Part shown: positions 39,438 through 49,370 of the stretch, piece after piece | Numbering within the stretch: position 1 is the stretch's first letter | Layout of the letters: the number at the start of each line of letters is the position of its first letter | From: Symbiodinium natans | Taxonomy: Eukaryota; Sar; Dinophyceae; Suessiales; Symbiodiniaceae | Length of the DNA: 64,000 nucleotides | Direction: 5' to 3' | Assembly: GCA_905221605.1 (NCBI GenBank) | Contig: CAJNDS010002079.1 | Span: forward strand, 611,001-675,000 | Notes under the pieces: generated by a model | What the model was told of the DNA's origin: nothing | What the model saw: only the letters and a program-made list of their open reading frames with translations | The model's database searches: none | Made by a program: the position numbers and the translations under genes

Positions 39438-39864
39438 GTCCATGAGGTAGTCGCTTCCCTCCCTTGCAAAAGCAAGGTGCTTGTTATAGGGTGTTGCAGT
39501 GTCGCAACCCCCCTCACCCTCCCCAGAGGGTTTAGTGGTTTGGAGTTTACGGTTCAGGGGTGTACACAGGGTTATAGGGCTTCAGGGTTCTGAAGGGCTT
39601 GTTGGGGGTTTCAGGGTTTATTGGGCTTTGCATGCGCGCCCAGGTGTTGCATGTAAGAGGTGCCTACTGAAGTTTAGTGTTAAGGGTTCCAAGGGTTGCA
39701 AGGGGTAATGAGCATTTGGGCTCCTTGCTGCCAGTGGGGGCCCTTGAATAGTATAGGGTTTAGGGTTTAGGGTTTAGGGCTTAGGGTTTAGGGTTTAGGG
39801 CTTAGGGTTTAGGGTTTAGGGTTTAGGGCTTAGGGCTTAGGGTTTGGGGTTTAGGGCAAACAAG

Positions 39865-39919
39865 GAGAGCCAACACTGAGGTGGAGCGCCTCCTGCTCGA
39901 TTGCTATCGCCGCGCTCGG
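39865..39919 (+). CDS. Exon candidate, product unknown
   Basis: Acceptor GCAAACAAG, donor CGG|GTACACGC. Reads ANTEVERLLLDCYRRAR. The frame stays open to 39,965. Confidence 0.6.
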
Positions 39920-40123
39920 GTACACGCTGCGAGTCTTTGTGTCAAAGGACTCAAGAAGGGGCCCTTATAAGGGACCTTGGGGGTTTTTTGGGGGGGTTAT
40001 TTAGGGGTTATTTGGGGCTTATTTAGGGGGGTTCTTTAGGGGCTACTTAAGTAGAAAGGGACAGGATCCTAGTTGTGAGGGCCGGGAGGTTGGTTTTGGA
40101 TTTGGAGTACCAGGAGGTTTTAG

Positions 40124-40197
40124 CTCCGTCCCTCTTATATGCCCTCGCCGCAGAACATCGCAACTATTCCCATGCTTGCGTCAGTCGTGGGGCCGGG
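40124..40197 (+). CDS. Exon candidate, product unknown
   Basis: Acceptor GGAGGTTTTAG, donor GGG|GTGGGATT. Reads LLYALAAEHRNYSHACVSRG. Confidence 0.6.
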
Positions 40198-40213
40198 GTG
40201 GGATTCACCCAGA

Positions 40214-40310
40214 GACTCCAATATCCCTTAATTAAGGAATATACCTTAAATTATAGTAAGATCCCTAATATGATTTAAGGCATATTCCTTCATTAAGGGA
40301 TATTGGAGTC
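40214..40310. mobile_element. Palindromic element (M6), single copy here
   Basis: GACTCCAATATCCCTTAATT and AAGGGATATTGGAGTC are perfect inverted ends, with further inner pairing. Lies 16 bp behind an exon donor. Confidence 0.75.
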
Positions 40311-40599
40311 TTTGGGTTTAGTTTTCGGAGGACGAGTTTGGAGGAGTCTTCTGTGTCAATGGTTCGTGTGCAGAGTGCAGAGTTTCCGAGTTGCGGGTTG
40401 TCAGCTTAGGCTGGTTCGCAACCCTACAACCTAAACCCCAAACCCTAAAGCGCAAACCCTAAACCCCAAAACCTAAGCCCTAAGCCCTGAACCCTAAACC
40501 CTAAACCCCAAAACCTAGACCCTAAACCCTAAGCCGGCTTGGGACCCGGTTTTGCGGCGAGTTGTCGTTGGGTTTTCGGGGAACTCAGGCCAAGGCTTC

Positions 40600-40682
40600 A
40601 GTGTAGGGTTTAGGGTTTAGGGTTTAGGGTTTAAGGTTTAGGGTTTAGGGTTTAGGGTTTAGGGTTTAGGGTTTAGGGTTTA
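40600..40682 (+). repeat. TTTAGGG array
   Basis: About 11 units, one TTTAAGG variant, within a long intron (40198-41058) that also holds degenerate CCCTAAA. No exon called there. Confidence 0.9.
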
Positions 40683-41058
40683 GGAAGCTTCGGCCGATGC
40701 CCAAGCGGGAAACCCCGTAAGACCTGAACCTCGGCTGCTGTGAATAGCTCAGGGTAGTTATACGGTCCGGCTGCCTGCTAATAATCCTTGGGTTTCGTGG
40801 GGTATGTAAGGGGTATATAAGGGGTCCCCAATTTAAGCCCAGTTTGTAATAATTATAGTCCCCCAAATAGCAGGGTTCATTTGTAAGAAGGACCGCACTA
40901 AGGTACCCCTAATGTGGGAAACCCCCCAATCTGTTAAACCCTAAACCCGAAACCCTAAACCCTAAACCCTCTAAAGCCCAAACCTTAAACCCTAAACCCC
41001 AAACCCTAAACCCTAAACCCCAAACCCTAAACCATCTTAGCACCTAACGCCCCGATAG

Positions 41059-41145
41059 ACCCTTGGGGGTGCAAGCCGTGGCCGCTCTCTGCGCGCGCCA
41101 GATCTTCAACGCGGCCTTGGAGAGCAAGCGCGACTCTCAAAGGGG
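41059..41145 (+). CDS. Exon candidate, product unknown
   Basis: Acceptor CCCCGATAG, donor GG|GTACAGG. Reads VAALCARQIFNAALESKRDS, 42% G at position 1. TTTAGGG repeats follow. Confidence 0.7.
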
Positions 41146-41421
41146 GTACAGGGGGTTTAGGGTTTAGGGTGTAGGGTTTGGGGCTTAGGGTTTAGGGTTT
41201 AGGGTTTAGGGTTTAGGGTTTAGGGTTTAGGGTTTAGGGAGTCAGTGCTTTGTAGGACTTTTGGGTTTTGGGGTTTAGGGGTTCATGGGATTTCAAGGGT
41301 GAAGGGTTTGTGGTTTAGGGTTTCAGGGTTTAGGGGTTTCAGGGTTTAGGGTTTAGGGTTTAGGGTTTAGGGGTTGTGGGTGGCGTTTTTGGGGTGAGAG
41401 GCTAGAGGGTGAGAAGGTCAG

Positions 41422-41460
41422 TGTCGGGCTCCGCTGCCGCCCAAAATGCCCTACTTGGAG
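41422..41460 (+). CDS. Exon candidate, frame uncertain
   Basis: Acceptor GAGAAGGTCAG, donor GAG|GTATCAAG. All three frames are open over 13 codons. Confidence 0.4.
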
Positions 41461-41600
41461 GTATCAAGGGTACTTCTTACCAACTTATGTCTGTACCTAT
41501 AAACCACTCATAAGCCCCTTAAGTGCCCTAATATGTTAAAAATTAGGTTTATAAGTGCAGGCATCATTGGTTAAAAAGTACCATGAACCTTCAAGTACCC
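41461..41600. mobile_element. Imperfect palindromic element directly after a donor
   Basis: GTATCAAGGGTACTTCTTAC at the left and AAAAAGTACCATGAACC at the right pair imperfectly; ACCTATAAAC and GTTTATAAG pair inside. Confidence 0.5.
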
Positions 41601-41818
41601 CGACTCGTGTTTGGACCTGGGTTAGGGCTTGAGGGCTTTAGGGCTTTCCTTAGCTTTCGGGCTTTGGGAGCTTGATCAACCCACCTGTTGTATGCCCTAA
41701 CCAAGACCCATTTTTTTTTTTTTTGGGGGGGGGGGTTACATTTGTTTAAGTTTCCTTATATGGGCTTATAAGGGACCCGATATGTAAATATATTTCAGAG
41801 GGTTTAATGCCAACCCAG

Positions 41819-41909
41819 GTATACTAACAGTCCTGAATAGGGGTTATAATAGGGGGCGGGGGTACCATAATCCCGATTCAGGACTGTTAGTGTAAGGGGC
41901 AACATCCCT
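41819..41909. mobile_element. Degenerate M1 element
   Basis: GTATACTAACAGTCCTGAAT at the left, CAGGACTGTTAGTGTAAGGG then CAACATCCC at the right. The left terminus is lost. Confidence 0.65.
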
Positions 41910-42099
41910 AACCCGAAGCCCTAAACCCCAAACCCTAAACCCTAAACAAAACCCTGAGCCCTAAACTCTTCAACCCTGTAAACCCAAAGACCTACAGTTT
42001 TGTTTGGGACATTTCCTGTTCTCCTTATTTGGGTACTTTTCAGAGGGTTTAAAGCCCAACCCAGGAAGACCCACAGTTGTTTTTTTTTTGGGGAAATCG

Positions 42100-42360
42100 A
42101 GGAACCCACTAAACCCTAAACCCTAAACCCTAAACCCTCTAAAGCCCAAACCTTAAACCCTAAACCCCAAACCCCAAACCCTAAACCCCAAACCCTAAAC
42201 CCCAAACCCTAAACCCTAAACCCCAAACCCCAAACCCCAAACCCTAAACCCTAAACCCTAAACCCTAAACCCTAAACCCTAATTTAAACCCTAAACCCTA
42301 AACCCCAAACCCTAAACCCCAAACCCTAAACCCCAAACCCCAAACCCTAAGCCCTGAACC
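42100..42360 (-). repeat. Mixed CCCTAAA and CCCCAAA arrays
   Basis: Long telomere-type block in an intron spanning about 41,460-43,037. The rest of that intron is degenerate repeats and some unique sequence (42720-43020) with no exon called. Confidence 0.9.
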
Positions 42361-43037
42361 CCCCGAGTCGAGGCATGGCGCCCAGGCGGATGCGGAGGCC
42401 CAGGCCATGGCTTCTTGGCCCACTTAGGGGTTTTAGTGGTTTTGGGGGTGTAGGGTTTAGGGTTTAGGGTTTAGGGCTAGGGTGGTTTTAGGGGTTCAGG
42501 GTTCAGAGTTGAGGGTTTAGGGTTTGGGGGGAACCCTAAACCCTGAACGCAAACCCTAAACCAGCCTTTTTTGGCGCATGTAGAGTTTGAGGGGTTCAGG
42601 GGTATGGGGTTAGGGTTCAGGGTTATAGGTTTAGGGGGTAGGGTGATAAGTTTCGGGCTTGGGGTATAGGATTCTGGGGTCATTGGTTTGGGGGTAGGGT
42701 TGTGGGGTTATGGGTTACAGGGGTATGGGCCCAATCTCGGGGGTAGTTAGCCCTTAGAAACGGACCCCTTTTCTACCCCTTGTATACCCCATACAACCCA
42801 AGGGCCCATACATCAGAACCCTTTAAAGAGGGTGAGGCACCATACGAAGGGACCGTGCAGCTACCCTACGACTTAAGGTTCTATCCGGTTGGGTTTGGAG
42901 TTCGTCGGGCTTATGGGGCCTTATGAGGTTATATCGGGTCTAGATGGTATACAGGGTTTTTAGGGGTATGTCGGGTGTATAGGGTTTATTTGAGAGTATA
43001 TAGGGTTCACGGGGGAAATGTAGGGTTGGAAATCGAG

Positions 43038-43095
43038 GCTTTCGCTGCCCCCAACTTCGGTGCCTTCGCGCCGCCCGGGCGCCGGGAAGAGCACC
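43038..43095 (+). CDS. Exon candidate with P-loop-like end
   Basis: Acceptor GGAAATCGAG, donor ACC|GTTTAGGG. One frame ends RRPGAGKST, resembling a Walker A motif. The other two frames are also open, so the motif may be chance. Confidence 0.45.
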
Positions 43096-43417
43096 GTTTA
43101 GGGTTTGGGTTTAGGGTTTAGGGTTTAGGGTTTAGGGTTTCGGGTTTAGGGTTTAGCGCTCAGGGCCCGAACTCCCCCCCCCCCCCTGTAACAAAATAAA
43201 GATAAAACATAAACGCCATGATGGCCACTCATCACATAGTTTTCTAAGAGTGTCGTCCATATCTTCCCTAAAGAATTATGGGCACCCAAAATCCTGACAT
43301 CTTGTAGTGCAGAGATCCTAAACCCCAAGCCCTACACCCTAAACCAAAAACCCTAACCCTAACCCTAAACCCTTTAAGGAATCTGAAACTTTGCGGCATC
43401 TCTGCTTTCTTTGGCAG

Positions 43418-43474
43418 AGATCCGCTGACACTTTGCCTTTCAAAGGCCATGAACCTTGGGGACTCAATGAACCC
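43418..43474 (+). CDS. Exon candidate, product unknown
   Basis: Strong acceptor TCTCTGCTTTCTTTGGCAG. Reads RSADTLPFKGHEPWGLNEP in the phase set by the previous exon. The donor is unclear. Confidence 0.5.
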
Positions 43475-43523
43475 TAAAAGGGTCTGTGGGTTTGGGGTTT
43501 AGGGTTTAGGGTTTAGGGTTTAG

Positions 43524-43640
43524 GAGGGGCCCCTCCTAGTTATACGTAGAGTGATAAGAGCCCTGGGTCATAAGGATCCTAACTTTGGTTATAAGTCCCT
43601 TAACTACCAGTTAGTACAATAAGGGGGCCCCTCCTTGTAG
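43524..43640. mobile_element. MITE-like palindrome, family M2
   Basis: GGAGGGGCCCCTCCTAGTTA at the left, AGGGGGCCCCTCCTTGTAG at the right. A GGAGG variant of the M2 ends. Confidence 0.7.
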
Positions 43641-43668
43641 GGTCTGTGGTCGATCTGGGGGGTTTCTG

Positions 43669-43746
43669 AAATTCAGGGTACCTTATTGGGGTCCTTATGA
43701 TCAGGGAATACTACGTTTTGGTGGTCTCCTATGTTCGTAAACCCCC
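43669..43746. mobile_element. MITE-like element, family M3
   Basis: GGTTTCTGAAATTCAGGGTA at the left, TTCGTAAACCCCCAT at the right, TTATTGGGGTCCTTATGAT inside. Only 28 bp from an M2 copy. Confidence 0.65.
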
Positions 43747-43997
43747 ATATACCTACCAAGGATTTCTAGTAGTATATAGTCTTGGTAGCCCAGTGGTGCC
43801 ATTTCCCCCTTTTTTGGGGTCAGGTTCCCTTATAAAGCGAAGATGGTACGGGTACCCTTGCTTTAATATGGTTGCTGGGCTGCCAAGTAGCAGGACCGCG
43901 GCGGGTGCACGGCCGCGCGTTAAAATCAATATTTTTCGGTTTGGCTCCGGTTTCAGGTTAGGGGGGGGGGGATAAGTACGTTGTTCATATTGCGCTC

Positions 43998-44257
43998 ATG
44001 CCCAATTTCGAAACACTGGTATTTACAGCGTTTTCGCCTCTTTGCACACCATACTGCGCAAGGATGTGGACCATGCCCGAAACACTGGTATTTACAGCGT
44101 TTTTGCCTCTTTGTGCAACATACTGCGCAAGGACGTTGAACAAGACAAGTTGTCACAAGCATCCATACCTTTGGCGACCATGCCGAAAAAAACACTGGTA
44201 TTTGCAGCGTTTTTGCCTCCTTGTACACATACTGCAAAAGGATGTGGAACAAGAAAG
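43998..44257 (+). repeat. Three-copy imperfect tandem repeat with conserved reading
   Basis: Each copy starts with ATGCC and contains AACACTGGTATTTACAGCGT then TTTGCCTC. Copies 1 and 2 are in one frame (MPNFETLVFTAF, MPETLVFTAFLPLC); copy 3 begins at 44179. The reverse strand reads repeated KRxKRCKYQCF. The coding strand, if any, is unclear. Confidence 0.7.
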
Positions 44258-44665
44258 ATTTCGACTCGCATAGCTACCTGCAGAAGTTGGCCCACGAATA
44301 ACAATTGCATTTCTTGGGCTACTCTGTTAATATGGCACTTTTGTACACAGGAGATCCCCCCTTTTTAGGGTTCCCCAACATCCCCCAAGAATCGTAGTTG
44401 CAGAGAATTACGAATCGGACCTTACCTTCTAGCTATTCCCTCAGGTCGTACAACTCATAGACCCCAAAACCCGAGTAAGTATCCTATCCCTCTTAAACCC
44501 TAGTAAGTAAGCCTTAAAACTCATAGAGCCTAAGCCCTAGAGTATCCTAAACCCTAGTAAGCAAACCTTACACCCTAAACCCTAAACCCTAAGCCCTCAA
44601 CCCTAAACCCTAAACCCTAAACCCTAAACCCTAAACCCTTCGTTCATGGACTTTTTGGTATCTAG

Positions 44666-44713
44666 AGGCCCGGGCCCGACGAGCACCTTATCGAAGAGCA
44701 GGTGCCCCTGCGG
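44666..44713 (+). CDS. Exon candidate, product unknown
   Basis: Acceptor TTGGTATCTAG, GC donor CGG|GCTTAAAG. Reads GPDEHLIEEQVPLR, phase 0 at both ends. Confidence 0.55.
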
Positions 44714-44978
44714 GCTTAAAGATTTCGGGTTTAGGGCTCATTTTTTGTGGGGTTTAGAGTTTGGGGTTTAAGGTTTTGCGGGCTTAAGGGTTTCGGGTTT
44801 AGGGCTCATTTAGAGTTTGGGGTTTAGGGTTTGGGGTTTGGTTTGGGGTTTAGGGTTTAGGGTTTAGGATTTAGGGTTTAGGCTTTAGGGTTTGGGGTTT
44901 GGGGTTTGGGGTTTAGGGTTTGGGGCGTACATAGGGTTTAAAATTCAGGGTGTTGAGTTCAGGGATCACGCCGCACAG

Positions 44979-45006
44979 CACCTACTTCAATATCCGCAAA
45001 AAGCAT
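44979..45006 (+). CDS. Short exon candidate
   Basis: Acceptor GCCGCACAG, consensus donor CAT|GTATGTAT. Reads TYFNIRKKH. Confidence 0.5.
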
Positions 45007-45081
45007 GTATGTATTGACTTTGTTGGTGTTATTCGCTATGCATGTTGATGCACGCACAAGAACAAAGAGGGTCATAAGAAT

Positions 45082-45120
45082 CATAGCACATCATCAGCAT
45101 CACCATCACCATCATCATGG
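45082..45120. repeat. (CAT/CAC)n microsatellite
   Basis: Yields the poly-His run of a 96-codon ATG frame (45005-45295), which I take as chance. Confidence 0.85.
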
Positions 45121-45469
45121 TAAGCTGGTAAGCAGCCGAATTGCCAGAATTGTAAGACGAATCATCATGGGACTCTTTCACATGAAGAGGGTCGGGTTTT
45201 GGCACGTGTTTATATGGACCCTTCTAATTAATTACCGTGAGTGTATGTATTTGGGGGTTCGAGCAATCACAAAACCCCCACCCCAACAGAAATAAGCAAT
45301 CAGTCCTGAATGCTGAACCCCCCCAAAAAAGGTTAGCGTCTGCTCCTCACCCCCCCACCCCCTCCCCACACACTATATTATAGCATGTATACATGTACAA
45401 TCCACAAGAAGAAAGAGGGTTTAGGGGTGTGGGTTTTTAGGGTTTGGGTTTCGCCTTTTTCAACGCGAG

Positions 45470-45517
45470 CAGCTGCAATTATTGCAGCTGCTGTTTGATG
45501 TGTGTGTGAGAGGAGTG
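45470..45517 (+). CDS. Exon candidate, Leu-rich
   Basis: Acceptor TTCAACGCGAG, donor GTG|GTAACC. Reads QLQLLQLLFDVCVRGV. The frame remains open into VTLIGGVPMYDAI. The palindrome GCAGCTGCAATTATTGCAGC lies within it. Confidence 0.5.
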
Positions 45518-45671
45518 GTAACCCTGATTGGCGGCGTGCCGATGTATGATGCTATAGTCGGGGTTGTTTATCCCTCTTCACTCTTCACCCTATCTAAGAC
45601 CCTAAACCCTAAACCCTAAACCCTCATTTTGGGAAAAAAAGCCCATAGGGCCCGGATCCCTGTGTTAGCAG

Positions 45672-45713
45672 CAGGCCTCGATCTGGGCGGAGCACTATGC
45701 AGGACCGTTTCAG
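45672..45713 (+). CDS. Short exon candidate
   Basis: Acceptor GTTAGCAG, donor CAG|GTTTAGGG where a TTTAGGG array starts. Reads QASIWAEHYAGPFQ. Confidence 0.55.
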
Positions 45714-45977
45714 GTTTAGGGTTTAGGGTTTAGGGTTTAGGGTTTAGGGTTTAGGGTTTAGGGTTTAGGGTTCAGGTTTAGGGGGTCAGGATCTAACCCC
45801 CCCCCCCCCAAAGTCAGTCTCGGCTTAGCGGCTTAGCAGCTTAAGGTTTCGGGTTTAGGGTTCATAGAAATTGTAAAGGGTTGGTGTCCGAAGTTTTTGG
45901 GGCCAAAGTTTGGTGCAGGTCTTGGGTTTTGGTTTGATCCATTTGGTCCATTTGAAGGAAACGATTGCTTTGGCAAG

Positions 45978-46011
<34 letters not shown>

Positions 46012-46050
46012 GATATATCTATCTTTATATATATATATATATATGTATAT
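45978..46050. repeat. (TA)n microsatellite, self-complementary
   Basis: (AT)n with a central AGATATATCTATCT. The YIYIYI frames on both strands are artefacts. Confidence 0.9.
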
Positions 46051-46436
46051 TCGCCAATATTCCATGAATGCTGGATGTTTGCTTATACATATTCCATGAA
46101 CATGAAAACCATACACTTAGGATAAAGTTCTCAGTGAAGCACAGGGGCTTCCTAAGTTCTTTGAAGCCTGGTTTAAGTGGGTTTTGTTGAACCTATCGTC
46201 TTGTTGGGGCTTAGAGTAATCAATCTGCCAAGGGAGACTTTGTACCAATCCTTCTTTACATACCCGCGATCGGTGCTTGGGCCTCAGTTCCCCCTCAGAC
46301 AAATCTCTAACCCTAGGGTTTAGGGTTTAGGGTTTAGGTTTTAGGGTTTAGGGTTTAGGGTGCAGGGTTATATGCCCTGACACACGAAACTCTACTGGAC
46401 AGTTTGAAGGCAGGGTTGTGCTTTTTTGATGATGCA

Positions 46437-46537
46437 TTGGGATGTTTCCCCTTATACTAACCATCCTTAACAGGGAATATACTACCCCCGATTACAATCC
46501 ATATTGAGGACTGTTAGTATAAGGGTGAACATCCCAA
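46437..46537. mobile_element. MITE-like palindrome, family M1
   Basis: TTGGGATGTTTCCCCTTATA at the left, TATAAGGGTGAACATCCCAA at the right. Confidence 0.8.
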
Positions 46538-46663
46538 ATGATGGACATGCTTGGATTCCTGGAATGTCAGCGGTGTGACTTCACGCCCGCACCCAGGGCC
46601 CTCAGCATCCTCAAGCCCTAAACACCCTCGGCCCTCAACCCCAAACCCTACAAATCCTTAGAC

Positions 46664-46753
46664 TTGGGATGTTCCAATTATACTGACAGTCCTCAATAGG
46701 GACTGTAGTACCCCCTATTATAAGGACTGTTCGTATAAGGGGGAACATCCCAA
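46664..46753. mobile_element. MITE-like palindrome, family M1
   Basis: TTGGGATGTTCCAATTATAC at the left, GTATAAGGGGGAACATCCCAA (one base trimmed in pairing) at the right. Second M1 copy within 250 bp. Confidence 0.8.
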
Positions 46754-46796
46754 CCTATAAATCCTAAACCTGTAGACGCTCCCAAAATGCTCTAAA

Positions 46797-46947
46797 ACCC
46801 CTAAACCCTAAACCCTAAACGCTAAACCCTAAACCCTAAACCCTAAACCCTAAACCCTAAACCCTAAACCCTAAACCCTAAACCCTAAACCCTAAACCCT
46901 AAACCCTAAACCCTAAACCCTAAACCCTAAACCCTAAACCCTAAACC
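46797..46947 (-). repeat. (CCCTAAA)n array, about 21 units
   Basis: Nearly pure, one CGCTAAA variant. Part of a long intron or gap (45714-47299) with no firm exon. Confidence 0.95.
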
Positions 46948-47048
46948 CAAACCCACAAACCCTAAACCGGATGCCTTGGACTTCCGAGGCCTCACGCATC
47001 CCTCCCTCTCGCCAACTCCCTCCCCCCCCCACCACAAACAAAGAACGG

Positions 47049-47205
47049 ATAATAATAATAGAAATAATGATAATAATAGAAATACTGATAATAATAATAG
47101 AAATAATAATAATAGAAATAATAATAATAATAATAATATAATACTAGCAAGAATACACAAGTGAACATGAAGGATACGAATAGTAATACTAGTAATAGTA
47201 AGAAG
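47049..47205. repeat. (AATAATAATAG)n microsatellite
   Basis: AAT/TAG trinucleotide array. The Asn-rich (+) and Leu-rich (-) frames here are artefacts. Confidence 0.9.
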
Positions 47206-47299
47206 AAGAAGGTGGCGTTTGAGTTCAGGGCTGCGGACCCCTGAAAAAGCCCACAAAGACCCCAACAGCAAAAAGCAAAAGAACCTGTCCCGTCTCCAG

Positions 47300-47360
47300 G
47301 GAATTTGGATTGTATTGACTTCTACAAGAAACTCGAGCTTCTCCAGGAGAGCATGGGGGC
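47300..47360 (+). CDS. Exon candidate, product unknown
   Basis: Acceptor CCCGTCTCCAG, donor GC|GTAGGGTT. Reads NLDCIDFYKKLELLQESMG. First of six phase-compatible blocks to 48,412. Confidence 0.7.
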
Positions 47361-47525
47361 GTAGGGTTTGGGGCTTAGGGCTTAGGGTTTGTGGTTTAGG
47401 GTTTGGGGTTTAGGGTTTAGGGTTTAGTAGGGTTTATGCATGCATCCTTGTGGTTTAGGGTTTAGGGTTTACGGTTTGGAGTTTAGGGTTTGGGGCTTTA
47501 GGGTAGGGGATGTTTCGGGTTTGAG

Positions 47526-47578
47526 TCCTCCCAAGCATGCGGACAATCCTAAGCGCCAGAAGCCCTTGAAATCCCTAG
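47526..47578 (+). CDS. Exon candidate, product unknown
   Basis: Acceptor GGGTTTGAG, donor G|GTTTTAGG. Reads PPKHADNPKRQKPLKSL. Completes the split codon of the previous exon. Confidence 0.6.
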
Positions 47579-47608
47579 GTTTTAGGGTTTGCAGGGTTTA
47601 GAGTTCAG

Positions 47609-47680
47609 GGTTTCGGGGTCATGACCCGGAGTGGTTCAACATGGTTACGAGCACTCATGTACAACAATCCTTGTTTGCAT
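47609..47680 (+). CDS. Exon candidate, product unknown
   Basis: Acceptor TAGAGTTCAG, donor T|GTAGGCC. Contains GHDPEWFNMVTSTHVQQSLF. The phase fits. The intron before it is only 30 nt by this reading, which is suspiciously short. Confidence 0.6.
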
Positions 47681-47834
47681 GTAGGCCTTCTTATGTAATT
47701 ACCCTACACCCTACAACCCGAAGCCGTACCGTATTGAGGGCTTTAGATACAGGGGCCCCGAGTTAAAATAGGGCCCTTAAACCCTAAACCCTAAACCCTA
47801 AACCCTAAACCCTAAATTGGGTGTCGGGCCACAG

Positions 47835-47853
47835 GTGCCTCCTACAATTTCGG
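47835..47853 (+). CDS. Microexon candidate (19 nt)
   Basis: Acceptor TCGGGCCACAG, donor GG|GTAGAG. Adds ASYNF and two split codons, in phase with both neighbours. Confidence 0.45.
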
Positions 47854-47856
47854 GTA

Positions 47857-47960
47857 GAGTTCCGTTAGCTCAAGTTAGTATAGTAGGGCAGGGGGCCCCC
47901 TTTTTGTTGAGTTCCGTTAAGTAAAGTTAGTATGGTAGGGCAGGGGGCCCTTTTTGTTTA
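47857..47960. repeat. Tandem duplication, 52-bp unit, M2-like
   Basis: Two copies of GAGTTCCGTTA...GTTAGTATAGTAGGGCAGGG. AGTTAGTATAGTA and GGGGGCCCCC are also M2 motifs. Confidence 0.75.
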
Positions 47961-48029
47961 GTTGCTTCAGGGACAATGTTGGAGTTCGGTTGCAGGGTTT
48001 TGGGGGGGTCTGGGCTCTTGGACTTTTAG

Positions 48030-48078
48030 GGGTCTTTGGGGATTGCACGTGCAAGGCTCAAACCTGCAATTGCCCGAA
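48030..48078 (+). CDS. Exon candidate, product unknown
   Basis: Acceptor TTGGACTTTTAG, GC donor GAA|GCGAAACC. Reads GLWGLHVQGSNLQLPE in phase. Confidence 0.6.
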
Positions 48079-48393
48079 GCGAAACCTATAAACCCGTTTT
48101 GCGGAATCCCGAAACCCCCAAACCCTGAACCCAAAACCCCAAGCCCTAACCCCTAAACCCTAAACCCTAAGCCCTGAACCCTAAACCCTAAACCCAAAGC
48201 CCTGAACCCTGAACCCTAAACCCTACCCCTAAGCCCTAACCCCTAAACCCTATCCCTAAGCCCTGAACCCTGAACCCTAAACCCCAAGCCCTGAACCCTG
48301 AACCCTAAACCCTAACCCTAAAGCCTATCCCTAAACCCCTAACCCCTAAACCCCAAACCCTAAACCCTAAACCCTAAACCCCTAAACCCGCAG

Positions 48394-48412
48394 GAGGTGG
48401 AGGCCATACCAG
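48394..48412 (+). CDS. Microexon candidate (19 nt)
   Basis: Acceptor CTAAACCCGCAG, GC donor G|GCCTGG. Reads EVEAIP in phase. Weak alone. Confidence 0.4.
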
Positions 48413-48440
48413 GCCTGGACTAAGCTGCGCCTCATCGCAG

Positions 48441-48521
48441 CTCCTGCCTGGCGGGCATGCGAAGGATGGTCTGGAGCCCCAAGTCTGAGGGCCCATGTAC
48501 TTGTAATGGCATTCATCTACT
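48441..48521 (+). CDS. Exon candidate, product unknown
   Basis: Acceptor CCTCATCGCAG. Reads WRACEGWSGAPSLRAHVLVM. The end is either at GA 48522, next to the TTTAGGG array, or at GT 48497. Confidence 0.5.
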
Positions 48522-48526
48522 GAAGG

Positions 48527-48633
48527 AGGGTTTAGGGTTTAGGGTTTAGGGTTTAGGGTTTAGGGTTTAGGGTTTAGGGTTTAGGGTTTAGGGTTTAGGG
48601 TTTAGGGTTTAGGGTTTAGGGTTTAGGGTTTAG
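48527..48633 (+). repeat. (TTTAGGG)n array, about 15 perfect units
   Basis: One of the purest arrays, starting a few bases behind a coding block. Confidence 0.95.
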
Positions 48634-48644
48634 GGCGAGGGTGT

Positions 48645-48736
48645 ATGTACCAAATATAGTATCTACCTGGGCCCTAAAGCTGCTATACGGTAACCCCTTT
48701 AAGGCCCAGATATACACTATATAGGTACATGGACCC
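48645..48736. mobile_element. MITE-like palindrome, family M4
   Basis: ATGTACCAAATATAGTATCT at the left, ACACTATATAGGTACAT at the right, GGGCCCTAAAGCTGCTATA in the middle. Confidence 0.75.
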
Positions 48737-48911
48737 TTTGATTAAGATGTTTGGTTGTTTTTTCGAAGAAATGTGGAGGTTCAGGGACCAAGCCCCTAAA
48801 GTCTATCTACCCCTAAACCCTAGAAATCCCTAGACCCTAACCCCCCAAACCTCAAAATCTACCTCGAAACCCTAAACCCTAAACCCTAAACCCTGAACCC
48901 TAAACCTCGAG

Positions 48912-49019
48912 ATGTCTTCGCTTGCTCTCAAAGCGCGCAAGGCGCGCGGAAAGATTCGCTTGCAGGCGCTGTTCGCCAGCCTGAACGGGCTGACGCCGGG
49001 TGTTGCACATGGACTACGG
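48912..49019 (+). CDS. Exon candidate, 36 codons, basic
   Basis: Acceptor AAACCTCGAG after CCCTAAA, donor CGG|GTGCGTATG. Contains GKIRLQALFASLNGLTPGVA. It starts with ATG but also fits an internal exon. Confidence 0.65.
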
Positions 49020-49259
49020 GTGCGTATGAGGTTTAGGGAATGAAGGTTTAGGGTTTAGGGTTTAGGCTTTAGGGTCTAGGCTTTAGGGTTTAGGGTTTTA
49101 GGCCTTTAGGGCTTTCGTTGTCTTTTTTTTTGGAGTTCCAGGGCCTTTAGGGGCTTTTGAGCGGGCTTTTGGGGGGTTTAGGGTTTAGGGTTTAGGGTTT
49201 AGGGTTTAGGGTTTAGGGTTTAGGGTTTAGGGTTTAGGGTTTAGGCTTTAGGGTCTCAG

Positions 49260-49370
49260 AGTGGAAGGGCAGCCGCTGCAGTGATGCCTTATGGGCTCGG
49301 GCCCCTTCCGGGGCTCCGGTGAAGTACAGTCGCTTCAGGGCTCAGCCGTTAAAACCTCTAAGCAGTTCGG
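49260..49370 (+). CDS. Exon candidate, product unknown
   Basis: Acceptor AGGGTCTCAG after a TTTAGGG array, donor G|GTTTAGGG. Reads APSGAPVKYSRFRAQPLKPL. A shorter frame fitting the previous phase reads SGRAAAAVMPYGLGPLPGL. Confidence 0.5.

Noticed and set aside
45005-45295. 96-codon ATG frame with a poly-His run
   Set aside because: The run is a (CAT/CAC) microsatellite, and the ATG lies in a GTATGT donor context behind a short exon candidate.
47049-47271. Asn-rich (+) and Leu-rich (-) frames
   Set aside because: Products of an (AAT/TAG)n microsatellite.
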